Positions 17,359 through 25,867 are shown, numbered from the stretch's first letter. The stretch: DNA of 43,218 nucleotides from Steroidobacteraceae bacterium (GCA_029266835.1 JAQSWD010000020.1:1-43218); one strand, 5' to 3'. The notes: a model not told the origin generated them from the letters alone. Translations and numbers: made by a program.

Positions 17359-18117
17359 ATGAAAGGTCTCAGGAATTCATGGTCGTCGATCGTCGTCGCG
17401 GCGGTTCTCGTCGCGACGTGGTGGCTGACCGTGATCTACACGAACAGCTTCATCTTCCCCACGCCGAAGACGGTGGTCGAAGGTACGCTCGAGCTGGCCA
17501 GGGACGGCAGCCTCTGGGAGCACATCGGCTCTTCGCTGATGCGCGTGGCCTCGGGCTTCGGCCTGGCGGTGCTGCTGGCCATCCCGCTGGGCCTGTGGAT
17601 GGGCCGGGTGCATGGCGCCTTCGTCACCATGAACCCCATCTTCCAGATACTGCGACCGATTTCGCCGATCGCCTGGATACCCATCTCCATCCTGTGGTTC
17701 GGCGTGGGCAATGCCTCGGCCATCTACCTCATCTTCATCGCCTCGGTCTTCCCGATGATCGTGCAGACCACGGTGGGCGTGCACACCATCGAGAAGCGCT
17801 TCCTGCGGGCCGCGAACAACTTCGACGTGCCGCGCGGCAAGTTCTTCCTGCAGGTGGTGTTGCCGGCGACCTTGCCGCAGATCATCACGGGCATGCGCAT
17901 CGGATTGGGCGTTGCCTGGCTCGTCGTCGTGGCCGCGGAGATGATCGCGCTGCGTTCCGGCCTCGGCTACATGATCATGGACGCGCGCAACGCGGGTAAT
18001 CGTTACGACCTGGTGGTGGCCGGCATGATCATCATCGGTCTCATCGGCCTTCTGCTCGACGGCCTCATGCGCCTGCTCGAGAACATGAAGATCGTGCGGT
18101 GGCGATATGCCCACTGA
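17359..18117 (+). CDS. NitT/TauT-type ABC transporter permease
   Basis: 252 aa with about six membrane helices. The cytoplasmic ATPase-contact (EAA-type) loop is RAANNFDVPRGKFFLQVVLP with the following ATLPQIITGMRIGLGVAW, characteristic of the SsuC/TauC/NrtB/ThiX family. Substrates of this family range from nitrate and sulfonates to pyrimidines and thiamine precursors, so the family alone does not name the ligand. It starts 19 bp after the cupredoxin-like gene, and its last codons and stop lie within a 27-bp tandem duplication. Confidence 0.93.
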   Translation: MKGLRNSWSSIVVAAVLVATWWLTVIYTNSFIFPTPKTVVEGTLELARDGSLWEHIGSSLMRVASGFGLAVLLAIPLGLWMGRVHGAFVTMNPIFQILRPISPIAWIPISILWFGVGNASAIYLIFIASVFPMIVQTTVGVHTIEKRFLRAANNFDVPRGKFFLQVVLPATLPQIITGMRIGLGVAWLVVVAAEMIALRSGLGYMIMDARNAGNRYDLVVAGMIIIGLIGLLLDGLMRLLENMKIVRWRYAH

Positions 18118-18160
18118 GTCGCCGAAGGGCGCCATGCCCACTGAGTCGCCGAGGGGCGCC
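18107..18160. repeat. 27-bp tandem duplication at the permease/ATPase junction
   Basis: Units 18107-18133 and 18134-18160 differ by one base (AAGGG versus AGGGG). Each begins ATGCCCACTGAG and ends in a purine-rich stretch before the next ATG, giving three in-frame ATGs (18107, 18134, 18161) for the ATPase. The first unit contains the permease stop. The duplication copies a ribosome-binding site together with a start codon. Confidence 0.92.
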
Positions 18161-18910
18161 ATGCCGATCAAGATCAAGATAGACAATGTCCGCAAGGGCT
18201 TTCCCACGGACAAGGGCCATCTCGACGTCATCCAGAACCTCGACTTCGAGGTCGCCGATGGCGAATTCGTCGCCATCGTCGGCCCCTCGGGCTGCGGCAA
18301 GACCACGCTGATGAACATCATGGCGGGTTTTCTCGCGCCGGATTCCGGCGCCGTGAAAGTCGACGGCGTGCCGCGGCTGGGGCCGAACCGCAAGGGTGTG
18401 CTCATCACGCAGCAGGGCTCGGTGTTCCCGTGGCTCACCGTGCGGCAGAACCTGCTGTTCGGCCTGCCCGACGATCTCGCCAACCGCGAGGTGCTGGCGG
18501 AGGAATACGCCGCGCTCGTGGGCCTCAAGGGCTTCGAGAACAACTACCCGCACGAGCTCTCCGGCGGCATGCTCAAGCGCTGCGAGATCGCGCGCGCGCT
18601 CGTGGTGAAGCCCGAGATCCTCTACATGGACGAGCCGTTCTCGGCGCTGGATGCGCTGATGAGCCTGCGCATGCAGAACGAGCTGCTGCGCATACTCGCC
18701 AAGGAAAAACACACCGTTCTGCTGATCACGCACGACGTGGAAGAGGCCATCCACCTGGCCGACCGCATCCTCGTGCTCAGCCCGCGGCCGACGCGCATCC
18801 AGAAGACCTTCGAGGTGGGCATTCCGCATCCGCGGCGTGTCTCCAGTCCCGAGGCCCAGGCGCTGCGCGTGGACATCCTGCGCGAACTTGGCGTTTCCGA
18901 GACGATCTAA
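18161..18910 (+). CDS. NitT/TauT-type ABC transporter ATP-binding protein
   Basis: About 249 aa from the third ATG at 18161, which begins the family-like MPIKIKIDNVRKGF and has GAGGGG upstream. Starts at 18134 or 18107 would add one or two copies of MPTESPxGA. Walker A GPSGCGKTT, Q-loop QQGSVFPWLTV, signature LSGGMLKR, Walker B ILYMDEPFSALD and switch LITHDVEEA are all present. It energises uptake through the adjacent permease. Last gene of the operon. Confidence 0.94.
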   Translation: MPIKIKIDNVRKGFPTDKGHLDVIQNLDFEVADGEFVAIVGPSGCGKTTLMNIMAGFLAPDSGAVKVDGVPRLGPNRKGVLITQQGSVFPWLTVRQNLLFGLPDDLANREVLAEEYAALVGLKGFENNYPHELSGGMLKRCEIARALVVKPEILYMDEPFSALDALMSLRMQNELLRILAKEKHTVLLITHDVEEAIHLADRILVLSPRPTRIQKTFEVGIPHPRRVSSPEAQALRVDILRELGVSETI

Positions 18911-18912
18911 CT

Positions 18913-18973
18913 ACCGCCCGGTGACACGGGACGTCGCCGAGAGGCCGGCATCGGTGGCCGACATTCGGGCGGT
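18913..18973 (+). other. Nested inverted repeat after the ABC operon
   Basis: ACCGCCCG (18913-18920) is complementary to CGGGCGGT (18966-18973), enclosing a second GGCC...GGCC hairpin (18943-18959). It begins three bases after the ATPase stop. No T run follows, so it is a structured 3' end or an RNA-stabilising element rather than a standard terminator. Confidence 0.35.
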
Positions 18974-19073
18974 GGGTGTCCGCGGTTTCCCTGGTCGCGC
19001 AATAGTCTGATTAATAGTTCTTGATGCACTTCGGGGCCGTGGTAGCGTAGTCGCCGCAGGAGACACGGTACCC

Positions 19074-19775
19074 ATGGCCGGAAGCATCAACCTCACCCAG
19101 TCGCTCGTGCAGAAGCTCGGGTCGTCCATCGTGCGCGGCGATCTCCCTGCCGGTAAATCCCTGCCCATCGAAACCGAGTTGGGCAAGAAATTCGGCGCCA
19201 GCCGCACCGTGATGCGTGAAGCGGTGAAGATCCTTTCGACCAAAGGCCTCATCGGCCAGCGTCCGCGCGTGGGCACCTATGTTCATCCGGAAGAAAAGTG
19301 GGACCTGCTGGACGCCGAGGTGCTCACCTGGATCCTCGATCGGCATTTTTCGCACAGGCTGGTGCGTGAATTCCTCGAGGTGCGCATCGGCATCGAGCCG
19401 GCCGCGGCCGCGCTCGCGGCGACGAATGCCACGGATGCCGACAAGGATCTGCTCAAGAGCAGGCTCGACAAGATGAAGGGCGCCCTCACCGGCGACTTCG
19501 ACGCCGTGGCAGCCGACATAGCCTTTCACGCCACCATCCTCGAGATCAGCCACAACCGCTTCTATCACCAGCTCACGCCGATCGTCGAAACGGCGCTGCG
19601 CTTCTCCATCCGCCTGACCAACAAGGCGAGGGGTGCACTGGCCGATTACGACGCGCATGAACGCATCTATCGCGCCATCAAGAACGGCAACCCGGATGCC
19701 GCGTCGCGCGCCTGCCGCGAGCTCATCAAGGAAGCGTTGATGCTGGTGATCCGCAGCGACCAGAGCGGCGCCTGA
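19074..19775 (+). CDS. GntR-family regulator, FadR/FCD subfamily (galactose operon)
   Basis: 233 aa. The N-terminal winged helix-turn-helix (about residues 12-72) has DLPAGKSLPIETELGKKFGASRTVMREAVKILSTKGLI and RPRVGTYV. The C-terminal FCD ligand domain has the metal- or ligand-binding residues of DIAFHATILEISHNRFY and DYDAHERIYRAIKNGN. It resembles DgoR-type repressors of galactonate or galactose catabolism, and it heads the galactose genes on the same strand. It probably represses them until a pathway intermediate binds. A TTCTA/TAGAA palindrome between it and the next gene is a candidate operator. Confidence 0.88.
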   Translation: MAGSINLTQSLVQKLGSSIVRGDLPAGKSLPIETELGKKFGASRTVMREAVKILSTKGLIGQRPRVGTYVHPEEKWDLLDAEVLTWILDRHFSHRLVREFLEVRIGIEPAAAALAATNATDADKDLLKSRLDKMKGALTGDFDAVAADIAFHATILEISHNRFYHQLTPIVETALRFSIRLTNKARGALADYDAHERIYRAIKNGNPDAASRACRELIKEALMLVIRSDQSGA

Positions 19776-19808
19776 TTTCATTCCGCGCGGGGTCAGGCGA
19801 TTCGGAAG

Positions 19809-19827
19809 TTCTATTGTTCATGTAGAA
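19809..19827. promoter_or_regulatory. Candidate operator TTCTA-N9-TAGAA before the galactose genes
   Basis: TTCTA (19809-19813) and TAGAA (19823-19827) form an inverted repeat about 145 bp before the galactose dehydrogenase start and just after the GntR gene. Spacing and location suit a dimeric GntR-family protein, but the match is by eye and short. Confidence 0.35.
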
Positions 19828-19970
19828 GTTTCATATCCCTGACTTGCCGGGTGCGGACTCGCTGCACGACGGTTATCCTGCGACGCACTGCGGCCAGCAA
19901 CGCCTGGTGAACGACGTCGTTCAAAGGACTTGCGTGCGAGAGGCGTGGGGTCGTGTATGGGGGAGAGAAG

Positions 19971-20900
19971 ATGCGGTTGAAGGCAGGCCTGCTGGGCATA
20001 GGCAAGATTGCGCGTGACCAACACATTCCCGCGCTGAACGCGAATCCACGATACGAACTGGTGGCCTGCGCCAGTCGCAACACTACGGTGACTGGCGTCC
20101 CGAGTTTTCCGGACCTCGAGACCATGCTGGCGGCAATGCCGGACCTGAATTGCGTCTCGATCTGCACGCCGCCGCAGGCGCATTTCGAAGCCGCGCTGAC
20201 CAGCCTGCGGGCCGGCAAGCACGTGATGCTCGAGAAGCCGCCCGCCGCCACCACGCGTCAGATCGCGCTGCTCGCGGATGAAGCCGCGCGGCGCAACCTC
20301 ACGCTGTTCCAGACCTGGCACTCACGCTTCGCCGACGGTGTCGACGCCGCACGCGAGTGGCTGCGCACGCGCAAGCTGGTCAGCGGCAAGATCACGTGGA
20401 AGGAAGATGTGCACCACTGGCACCCCGGCCAGAAGTGGATCTGGGAGCCAGGTGGCTTCGGCGTCTTCGACCCGGGCATCAACGCGCTGTCGCTGCTCAC
20501 CGCCATCCTGCCGCGCGACGTCTGCGTGGAGAGTGCGGTGCTGGAATTCCCCGAGAACCAGCAGTCGCCCATCGCGTCGACGCTGCGCATGCGCACCGAC
20601 GACGGCGTGCAGATAGGCGCGGAATTCGATTTCCGCCAGAAGGGCGAGCAGAGCTGGGACATCGAGCTCAAGACCACGACCGGTACGCTGAAGCTGTCGA
20701 AGGGTGGCGCCGTGCTCGCCATCGACGGCAAGGAACTCTCGTCCGAGGAAGGTCTCGCGGGCGAATACCCGCGCCTGTACCAGCGATTCGCCGAACTCGT
20801 AGATAGTGGCGCCTCCGACGTCGACTGGCGGCCGTTCCAGCTGGTGGCCGATGCCTTCCTGATCGGCGAACGACGCATCGTCGCACCACACACCATCTGA
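19971..20900 (+). CDS. Gfo/Idh/MocA oxidoreductase, probable D-galactose 1-dehydrogenase
   Basis: A 309-aa NAD(P)-dependent enzyme. The N-terminal Rossmann domain has GLLGIGKIARDQHIPAL, then CVSICTPPQAHFEAAL and the family EKPPA motif (catalytic lysine). The C-terminal sheet domain has KWIWEPGGFGVFDPGINAL, a stretch typical of bacterial galactose dehydrogenases of the Pseudomonas type. It would oxidise D-galactose to galactonolactone, the entry of the DeLey-Doudoroff route. The start is ATG 19971, after GGGGGAG. The kinase and aldolase of the same route follow, which supports the assignment. A related aldose dehydrogenase (arabinose or fucose) is the alternative. Confidence 0.85.
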   Translation: MRLKAGLLGIGKIARDQHIPALNANPRYELVACASRNTTVTGVPSFPDLETMLAAMPDLNCVSICTPPQAHFEAALTSLRAGKHVMLEKPPAATTRQIALLADEAARRNLTLFQTWHSRFADGVDAAREWLRTRKLVSGKITWKEDVHHWHPGQKWIWEPGGFGVFDPGINALSLLTAILPRDVCVESAVLEFPENQQSPIASTLRMRTDDGVQIGAEFDFRQKGEQSWDIELKTTTGTLKLSKGGAVLAIDGKELSSEEGLAGEYPRLYQRFAELVDSGASDVDWRPFQLVADAFLIGERRIVAPHTI

Positions 20901-20927
20901 GCCGGTACGTCGGCGTAACATGGCCCC

Positions 20928-21875
20928 ATGAAACGCATCGAGGCCGCCGCGTTCATCGCCGTCGACTGGGGCACCAGCAATGCGAGTTTCGCGCTCTGCG
21001 ACGCGGACGGCAAGGCGCTGGAACTCCGCAAGGGCCCGGGCGCCGTGGAGTCGCGCGGACGATTTGCGGAAGTCTTCGATTCGCAGACTGCCGATTGGCG
21101 CACGTCGAACACCGGCCTGACTGCGTGGCTGTGCGGCATGGCAGGTTCTGCCATCGGCTGGATGGAGACACCCTATCTACCGGCGCCCGTCCAACTGCAC
21201 GAGCTGGCCGATGCGCCGGTGAAGATCCGCGACGGCGTGTACGTGGTGCCCGGCATGCGCTGCACGAATCCGCTGGGGGCTCCGGACGTGATGCGCGGTG
21301 AAGAAACGCAGTTGTTCGGGGCATTGCGCATGGGTGCGCTCCGGGGCCAGGGACACCAGCTGGTCTGCATGCCCGGCACGCACACCAAGTGGGCGGCGGT
21401 GGCTGGCGAAAGCCTGCAGGAATTCCTCACCGCACCTACCGGCGAGGTGTTCGCATCCTTGTGCGAGCACACCGTGCTGGTGCGCGACAAGGCCACGCCC
21501 GTGACTCAGGTTCCGGCAGAGTTCGAGCGCGGGCTCGCCGAGGCGTCGAAGCATCGCGGTCTGCTGCTGCACCAGATCTTCCAGGCGCGCAGCCTGAGGT
21601 TGGACAACCAGCTCGCGCCGGAAGGCGCGGCATCGTGGATTTCCGGGCTGCTGATCGGCGCCGACGTGAATGGCGCGCTGGCGCTGTTCGAAGAGCATGA
21701 TTCGTCGGGCCCGGTGGTTGTCATCGGCGCACCGCAACTGACCGCCTGGTATGCGCAGGCCCTGTCGAATGTGGGGCGGAAGTCCGTGGAAGTCGACGGG
21801 TCGGCCGCGGCGCTCGCGGGCCTGGCCCATGTGTTCCGCGCCCATGAGTTTCGTGAAGGGATGGAACGCGCGTGA
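20928..21875 (+). CDS. dgoK: 2-dehydro-3-deoxygalactonokinase
   Basis: 315 aa; phosphorylates 2-dehydro-3-deoxygalactonate at O6 in the cytoplasm. The N-terminal FIAVDWGTSNASFAL is the phosphate-binding loop of the actin-like ATPase fold. MRGEETQLFGAL, VCMPGTHTKWAAV and EFLTAPTGEVFA are family landmarks. WISGLLIGADV and VVIGAPQLTAWYAQAL are in the C-terminal domain. It begins 27 bp after the dehydrogenase, and its stop overlaps the GTG of the aldolase. Confidence 0.94.
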   Translation: MKRIEAAAFIAVDWGTSNASFALCDADGKALELRKGPGAVESRGRFAEVFDSQTADWRTSNTGLTAWLCGMAGSAIGWMETPYLPAPVQLHELADAPVKIRDGVYVVPGMRCTNPLGAPDVMRGEETQLFGALRMGALRGQGHQLVCMPGTHTKWAAVAGESLQEFLTAPTGEVFASLCEHTVLVRDKATPVTQVPAEFERGLAEASKHRGLLLHQIFQARSLRLDNQLAPEGAASWISGLLIGADVNGALALFEEHDSSGPVVVIGAPQLTAWYAQALSNVGRKSVEVDGSAAALAGLAHVFRAHEFREGMERA

Positions 21876-22486
21876 GCGGCACCATCGAAATGGTGGCCAT
21901 CCTGCGCGGGCTCACACCGGAACGAGCCCTCGAGACGGGCGCCGCGCTGGTCCAGGCTGGCTTTCGCAGCATCGAGGTGCCGCTGAATTCTCCGCGGCCC
22001 TTCGACACCATCAAACTACTGGCGGCCGCCCATCCCGATTGCCTGGTGGGGGCCGGCACCGTGCTGAGCGCCGTGGAAGTGAACAACGTGAGGGCCGCCG
22101 GCGGCAGGCTCATCGTGTCCCCGAACTGCGATACGCAGGTCATCCGTCACGCACTGGGGTTCGGCATGCGCGTAATGCCTGGAGTCGCGACCGCCACCGA
22201 GGCGTTCGCGGCGATTCACGCCGGCGCCACGGAACTCAAACTGTTTCCGGCGTCCACCTATGGTGCCAGCCACCTGCGCGCATTGAAGTCGGTGCTGCCG
22301 AAACACGTGAAGATGTACCCGGTGGGCGGCGTTGGCTCGCAGGACATCGCGGAATGGCTCGCGTCAGGCGCGGATGGATTCGGTTTTGGCGGTGAATTGT
22401 TCAAACCCGCGTATACACTCGCGGATGTCGCGGCGCGCGCGAAGGGGCTGTTCGATGCGTTGCGCCAGGCACAGACGCCAAGCTAG
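21872..22486 (+). CDS. dgoA: 2-dehydro-3-deoxy-6-phosphogalactonate aldolase
   Basis: A 204-aa class I aldolase that splits KDPGal into pyruvate and glyceraldehyde 3-phosphate. The barrel shows the catalytic Glu region IEVPLNSPRPFDTI, VGAGTVLSAVEV, and the Schiff-base lysine in ATELKLFPAS. The phosphate-binding glycine loop is VGGVGSQDIAEWL. IEVPLNSP and KLFPAS are more like DgoA than the KDPG aldolase Eda. GTG start at 21872 overlaps the kinase stop (GTGA), so the two are translationally coupled. Confidence 0.93.
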   Translation: MSGTIEMVAILRGLTPERALETGAALVQAGFRSIEVPLNSPRPFDTIKLLAAAHPDCLVGAGTVLSAVEVNNVRAAGGRLIVSPNCDTQVIRHALGFGMRVMPGVATATEAFAAIHAGATELKLFPASTYGASHLRALKSVLPKHVKMYPVGGVGSQDIAEWLASGADGFGFGGELFKPAYTLADVAARAKGLFDALRQAQTPS

Positions 22487-22546
22487 AAAGACGAGCGCAC
22501 GCAACTAACAAGCGTGAATCATCACGCTGCATCGCAGGGGGTCCCG

Positions 22547-24106
22547 GTGAATCTTCATCCAGTGGATATCACTATCCTGGTCGTGTACGCGATCGGCATC
22601 TTCGTGCTGGCGCAATGGGTGTCGCGCGAAAAGGGTTCGCACGAGAAGAACGCGCAGGACTATTTCCTCGCCAGCCGCGCGTTGCCGTGGTGGGCCATCG
22701 GCACCTCGCTGATCGCGGCCAACATCTCGGCCGAGCAGATCGTCGGCATGTCGGGTTCGGGCTACGTGATGGGCATGGCCATCGCCTCCTACGAATGGAT
22801 GGCGGCGCTCACGCTCATCGTCGTCGGCAAATGGATCCTGCCGGTGTTCCTCAAGAACGGCATCTACACCATGCCGGAATTCCTCGAGAAACGTTACAGC
22901 CCGGGCGTGCGCACCGTGATGGCCATCTTCTGGCTGGTGCTTTACATCTTCGTGAACCTCACATCCATCCTCTGGCTGGGCGCCACCGCGGTGAACACCA
23001 TCACCGGCGTCGACATCGACATCGCCATCATCGGGCTCGGCGTGTTCGCCCTGGTGTACGCGCTGTATGGCGGTCTCAAGGCCGTTGCGCTCACCGACAT
23101 CGTGCAAGTCTCCTTGCTGGTGCTCGGCGGGCTCATGATCACCTGGATCGCGTTGTCCACCGTGGGTGACGGCAGCGTCATCGCCGGCTTCACGCGGCTC
23201 ACCACCGAGCTGCCCGAGAAGTTCGACATGATTCTCTCGGAGGACAATCCCAGCTACCGGCACCTGCCCGGCCTCGCCGTGCTGCTCGGCGGCATGTGGG
23301 TGATGAACGTGTCGTACTGGGGCTTCAACCAGTACATCATCCAGCGCGGCCTCGCGGCCAAGAGCGTCGGTGAAGCGCAGAAGGGCATCGTGCTGGCCGC
23401 GTTCCTCAAGCTGCTCATGCCGGTGATCATCGTGCTGCCCGGCATCGCGGCCGTCATTCTCAATCCGGGGCTGGAGCGTCCGGACCAGGCATATCCCAGC
23501 CTCATGGCCATGCTGCCCACCGGGATCCTGGGCCTGGTGTTCGCGGCGTTGGTCGCGGCGATCATTGCGTCCACGGGTTCCAAGATCAATTCGATCGCGA
23601 CCATCTTCACGATGGATCTGTATCGCTCCATGAAGCCCGACACCGAGCAGCGCCGGCTGGTCACCGTCGGGCGCATCGCCGCGGTGGTGTCCATCATCAT
23701 CGCCATCGTGATGACGCGGCCGCTGCTCGGCAGCTTCGATCAGGCGTTCCAGTACATCCAGGACTTCACCGGGTTCGTCACGCCGGGCATCTGCGTGATC
23801 TTCCTGTTGGGGCTGTACTGGGAACGCACCACGGCCACCGCGGCCATGGTGGCGGCCTTGGCCACGGTCGCCATGTCGGCGGCGTTCTACGTGTGGTTGC
23901 CCGACTATCCGTTCATGAACCGGGTGGGCTGGACCTTCGTCGCCGGCGTGGTGATCGCGGTGGCGATATCGATGATGTCGCCGCGAAGGGAAACCGCCCT
24001 GCGCGTCGACATCAAGAACGTGGATTTCAGCACTGGCACGGGTTTCAACGTCGCGGCCTTCGTGGTCGTCGCCATCCTGGCAGTCCTCTACTACGTCTGG
24101 TGGTAG
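22547..24106 (+). CDS. Sodium/sugar symporter of the SSS family (vSGLT-like)
   Basis: About 519 aa with roughly 14 membrane helices. DITILVVYAIGIFVLAQW starts the first helix. FLASRALPWWAIGTSLIAANIS and the sodium-site region IIASTGSKINSIATIFTMDLY are typical of SGLT-like carriers, as is YWGFNQYIIQRGLA. Given the galactose genes just upstream, the likely cargo is galactose or a related sugar driven by Na+. The GTG at 22547 is preferred because AGGGGG lies just before it; a GTG at 22514 would add 11 residues without a good site. Last gene of the operon, with a terminator 18 bp later. Confidence 0.9.
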   Translation: MNLHPVDITILVVYAIGIFVLAQWVSREKGSHEKNAQDYFLASRALPWWAIGTSLIAANISAEQIVGMSGSGYVMGMAIASYEWMAALTLIVVGKWILPVFLKNGIYTMPEFLEKRYSPGVRTVMAIFWLVLYIFVNLTSILWLGATAVNTITGVDIDIAIIGLGVFALVYALYGGLKAVALTDIVQVSLLVLGGLMITWIALSTVGDGSVIAGFTRLTTELPEKFDMILSEDNPSYRHLPGLAVLLGGMWVMNVSYWGFNQYIIQRGLAAKSVGEAQKGIVLAAFLKLLMPVIIVLPGIAAVILNPGLERPDQAYPSLMAMLPTGILGLVFAALVAAIIASTGSKINSIATIFTMDLYRSMKPDTEQRRLVTVGRIAAVVSIIIAIVMTRPLLGSFDQAFQYIQDFTGFVTPGICVIFLLGLYWERTTATAAMVAALATVAMSAAFYVWLPDYPFMNRVGWTFVAGVVIAVAISMMSPRRETALRVDIKNVDFSTGTGFNVAAFVVVAILAVLYYVWW

Positions 24107-24123
24107 TCAGGCGCCGATGTGGG

Positions 24124-24156
24124 GCCCGGTGCGTGGATCGCGCCGGGCTCCGTTTC
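24124..24156 (+). terminator. Terminator after the galactose operon
   Basis: GCCCGGTGCG (24124-24133) pairs with CGCGCCGGGC (24139-24148), with one G-T pair and loop TGGAT, followed by TCCGTTTCC. It sits between the convergent symporter and ubiA genes. The T tract is short, but the stem is strong. Confidence 0.7.
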
Positions 24157-24167
24157 CATTCAGGGGG

Positions 24168-25118
24168 CTACTGGCCGAGGATCAGCTCGCCCGGTCGGAA
24201 CGCGTACTCGAGCAGTATGCCGATGAACACCGACAAACCGACGTAGTGGTTGTTGAGGAACCCCCTGAAGCAGTCGGCGGGGGTGCGATAACGGATCAGC
24301 CATTGCTGCCAGGCGAAGAACACGGCGGCGCCGACCAGGCCGGCGTTGTACCAGTAGCCGAATTCCATGTTGGTGCCGACCAGGTACAGCGTGAACAGCA
24401 TCAGCGCCTGCAACGTGCCGATGATGAGCTTGTCCATGTCGCCGAACACGATGGCGCTGGATTTCACGCCGATCTTGAGGTCGTCGTCGCGATCCACCAT
24501 GGCATACATGGTGTCGTAGATGGCCGCCCAGATGATGCCGGCGAAAAAGATGATCCACGCCACGCGCGGAATCTCGCCCAGCTGCGCCATGAACACCATG
24601 GGCACGCCCCAGCTGAATGCCACGCCCAGGTAGAACTGCGGCAGCGGAAAGAAGCGCTTGAAGAAAGGATAACTCACCGCCAGCACCGCGCCGATCACCG
24701 ACATGCGGATGGTCTTCTCGTCGAGCTGAAGCACCAGCGCCAGCGCGATGCCGATGAGGACGAGGAACCAGGCAAGCGCTTCGTAGGGCGCGAGGCGTCG
24801 CGAAGCGATGGGACGATCGCGCGTGCGCTTCACGAAGGGGTCGAAATCCCGGTCGGCGAGATCGTTGATGACGCAGCCGGCGGAGCGCATGGCCACCGTG
24901 CCGAGCACGAAGATCACCAATACTTTCGGCGAAGGATGCGAACCGCCCGCGATCCAGATGGCCCAGAGCACCGGCCACAACAGCAACCAGATGCCGATGG
25001 GACGATGCAGGCGCGCGACTTCGATGAGATCGCGCAGCCGGCGCGCGTAACGCTTGGCGGTCAGGCGGGCGCCAGAAGCCGGGGGAGTCAGGTCGAGTTC
25101 GACGGAGTGGTTTGCCAC
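24168..25118 (-). CDS. ubiA: 4-hydroxybenzoate octaprenyltransferase
   Basis: A 316-aa membrane prenyltransferase of ubiquinone synthesis. Both polyprenyl-diphosphate/Mg sites are present: NDLADRDFDPFVKRTRDRP and DRDDDLKIGVKSSA. About eight to nine helices follow the N-terminal HRPIGIWLLLWPVLWAIWIA. The start is a GTG at 25118; there is no ATG nearby. It supplies quinone for the respiratory chain served by the cox operon. Confidence 0.95.
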   Translation of the reverse strand: MANHSVELDLTPPASGARLTAKRYARRLRDLIEVARLHRPIGIWLLLWPVLWAIWIAGGSHPSPKVLVIFVLGTVAMRSAGCVINDLADRDFDPFVKRTRDRPIASRRLAPYEALAWFLVLIGIALALVLQLDEKTIRMSVIGAVLAVSYPFFKRFFPLPQFYLGVAFSWGVPMVFMAQLGEIPRVAWIIFFAGIIWAAIYDTMYAMVDRDDDLKIGVKSSAIVFGDMDKLIIGTLQALMLFTLYLVGTNMEFGYWYNAGLVGAAVFFAWQQWLIRYRTPADCFRGFLNNHYVGLSVFIGILLEYAFRPGELILGQ

Positions 25119-25143
25119 TGCCGCGAATCATACGCGCTCGCGA

Positions 25144-25854
25144 TCAGGAAGCGCGGCGCGTGAACTCGATGGGGATGAGCACCTGCGCGGCCTGCGCCAC
25201 GCCGTTCACTTCGTGCGGGCGGAACATGGCTTTGCGCACGGCGTCGCGCGCGGCGTCATCGAGACGCACGTAACCGCTGGAGCGTTCGACCTGGATCTGC
25301 GCGGGGCGTCCCACCGGATCGACCAGTACCCGCAGCAGCACGGTGCCGTATTCGTGGCGGCGGCTGGACTCGCGCGGGTACACCGGCGCCGGAGGGCGCA
25401 CGTATTCCACCGACTCCACCATGGGCGGCACCACGGCCTGCGGCGTGGGCTGAGAGATCGCCGCGGTCGCCGGCGGCGGAGTGATGGTGTCGAGCTCGAT
25501 CGAAACGACGTCAGGCGTGGGCAACGAGTACACCACTTCCTGCATCGGCGGCGGCGCGATGAGCGGCAGGTCGTCGGCGCTCGCGGGCGCTTCGAATATT
25601 TCCGCGACGATGGGCGCGGGAGGCTGCTCCATCTTCGTGATGTGACGAACACTCAGGAAGCCGAGCACGAACATCACGTGCACGCCGACAGTGATGGCGG
25701 CGAAGAGCGGGCGATCGTTCTTCGACTTTGCACGCGTGGCGCGCGGGCTCCAGTCACTCAGTGAGGTATTCGATGCGACCGCGCGGGGCAAAGGTGCCGG
25801 GTCACCGCGGTGAACCGCGGCGTCTGGCATGTCGTTGAGAATCTGGACGGCCAT
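25144..25854 (-). CDS. tonB: TonB family energy transducer
   Basis: 236 aa with one membrane helix (LFAAITVGVHVMFVLGFL, about 49-66), a Pro-rich periplasmic spacer and a C-terminal TonB domain: YPRESSRRHEYGTVLLRVLV, then GRPAQIQVERSSGYVRLDDAA and the final VLIPIEFTRRAS. It couples the proton gradient to outer-membrane receptors. No exbB or exbD is adjacent. The N-terminal cytoplasmic extension of about 48 residues is longer than in E. coli TonB. ATG 25854 is used; the earlier TTG at 25869 lies inside a Fur-box-like sequence. Confidence 0.9.
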   Translation of the reverse strand: MAVQILNDMPDAAVHRGDPAPLPRAVASNTSLSDWSPRATRAKSKNDRPLFAAITVGVHVMFVLGFLSVRHITKMEQPPAPIVAEIFEAPASADDLPLIAPPPMQEVVYSLPTPDVVSIELDTITPPPATAAISQPTPQAVVPPMVESVEYVRPPAPVYPRESSRRHEYGTVLLRVLVDPVGRPAQIQVERSSGYVRLDDAARDAVRKAMFRPHEVNGVAQAAQVLIPIEFTRRAS

Positions 25855-25867
25855 GGCTGTGATGCGC

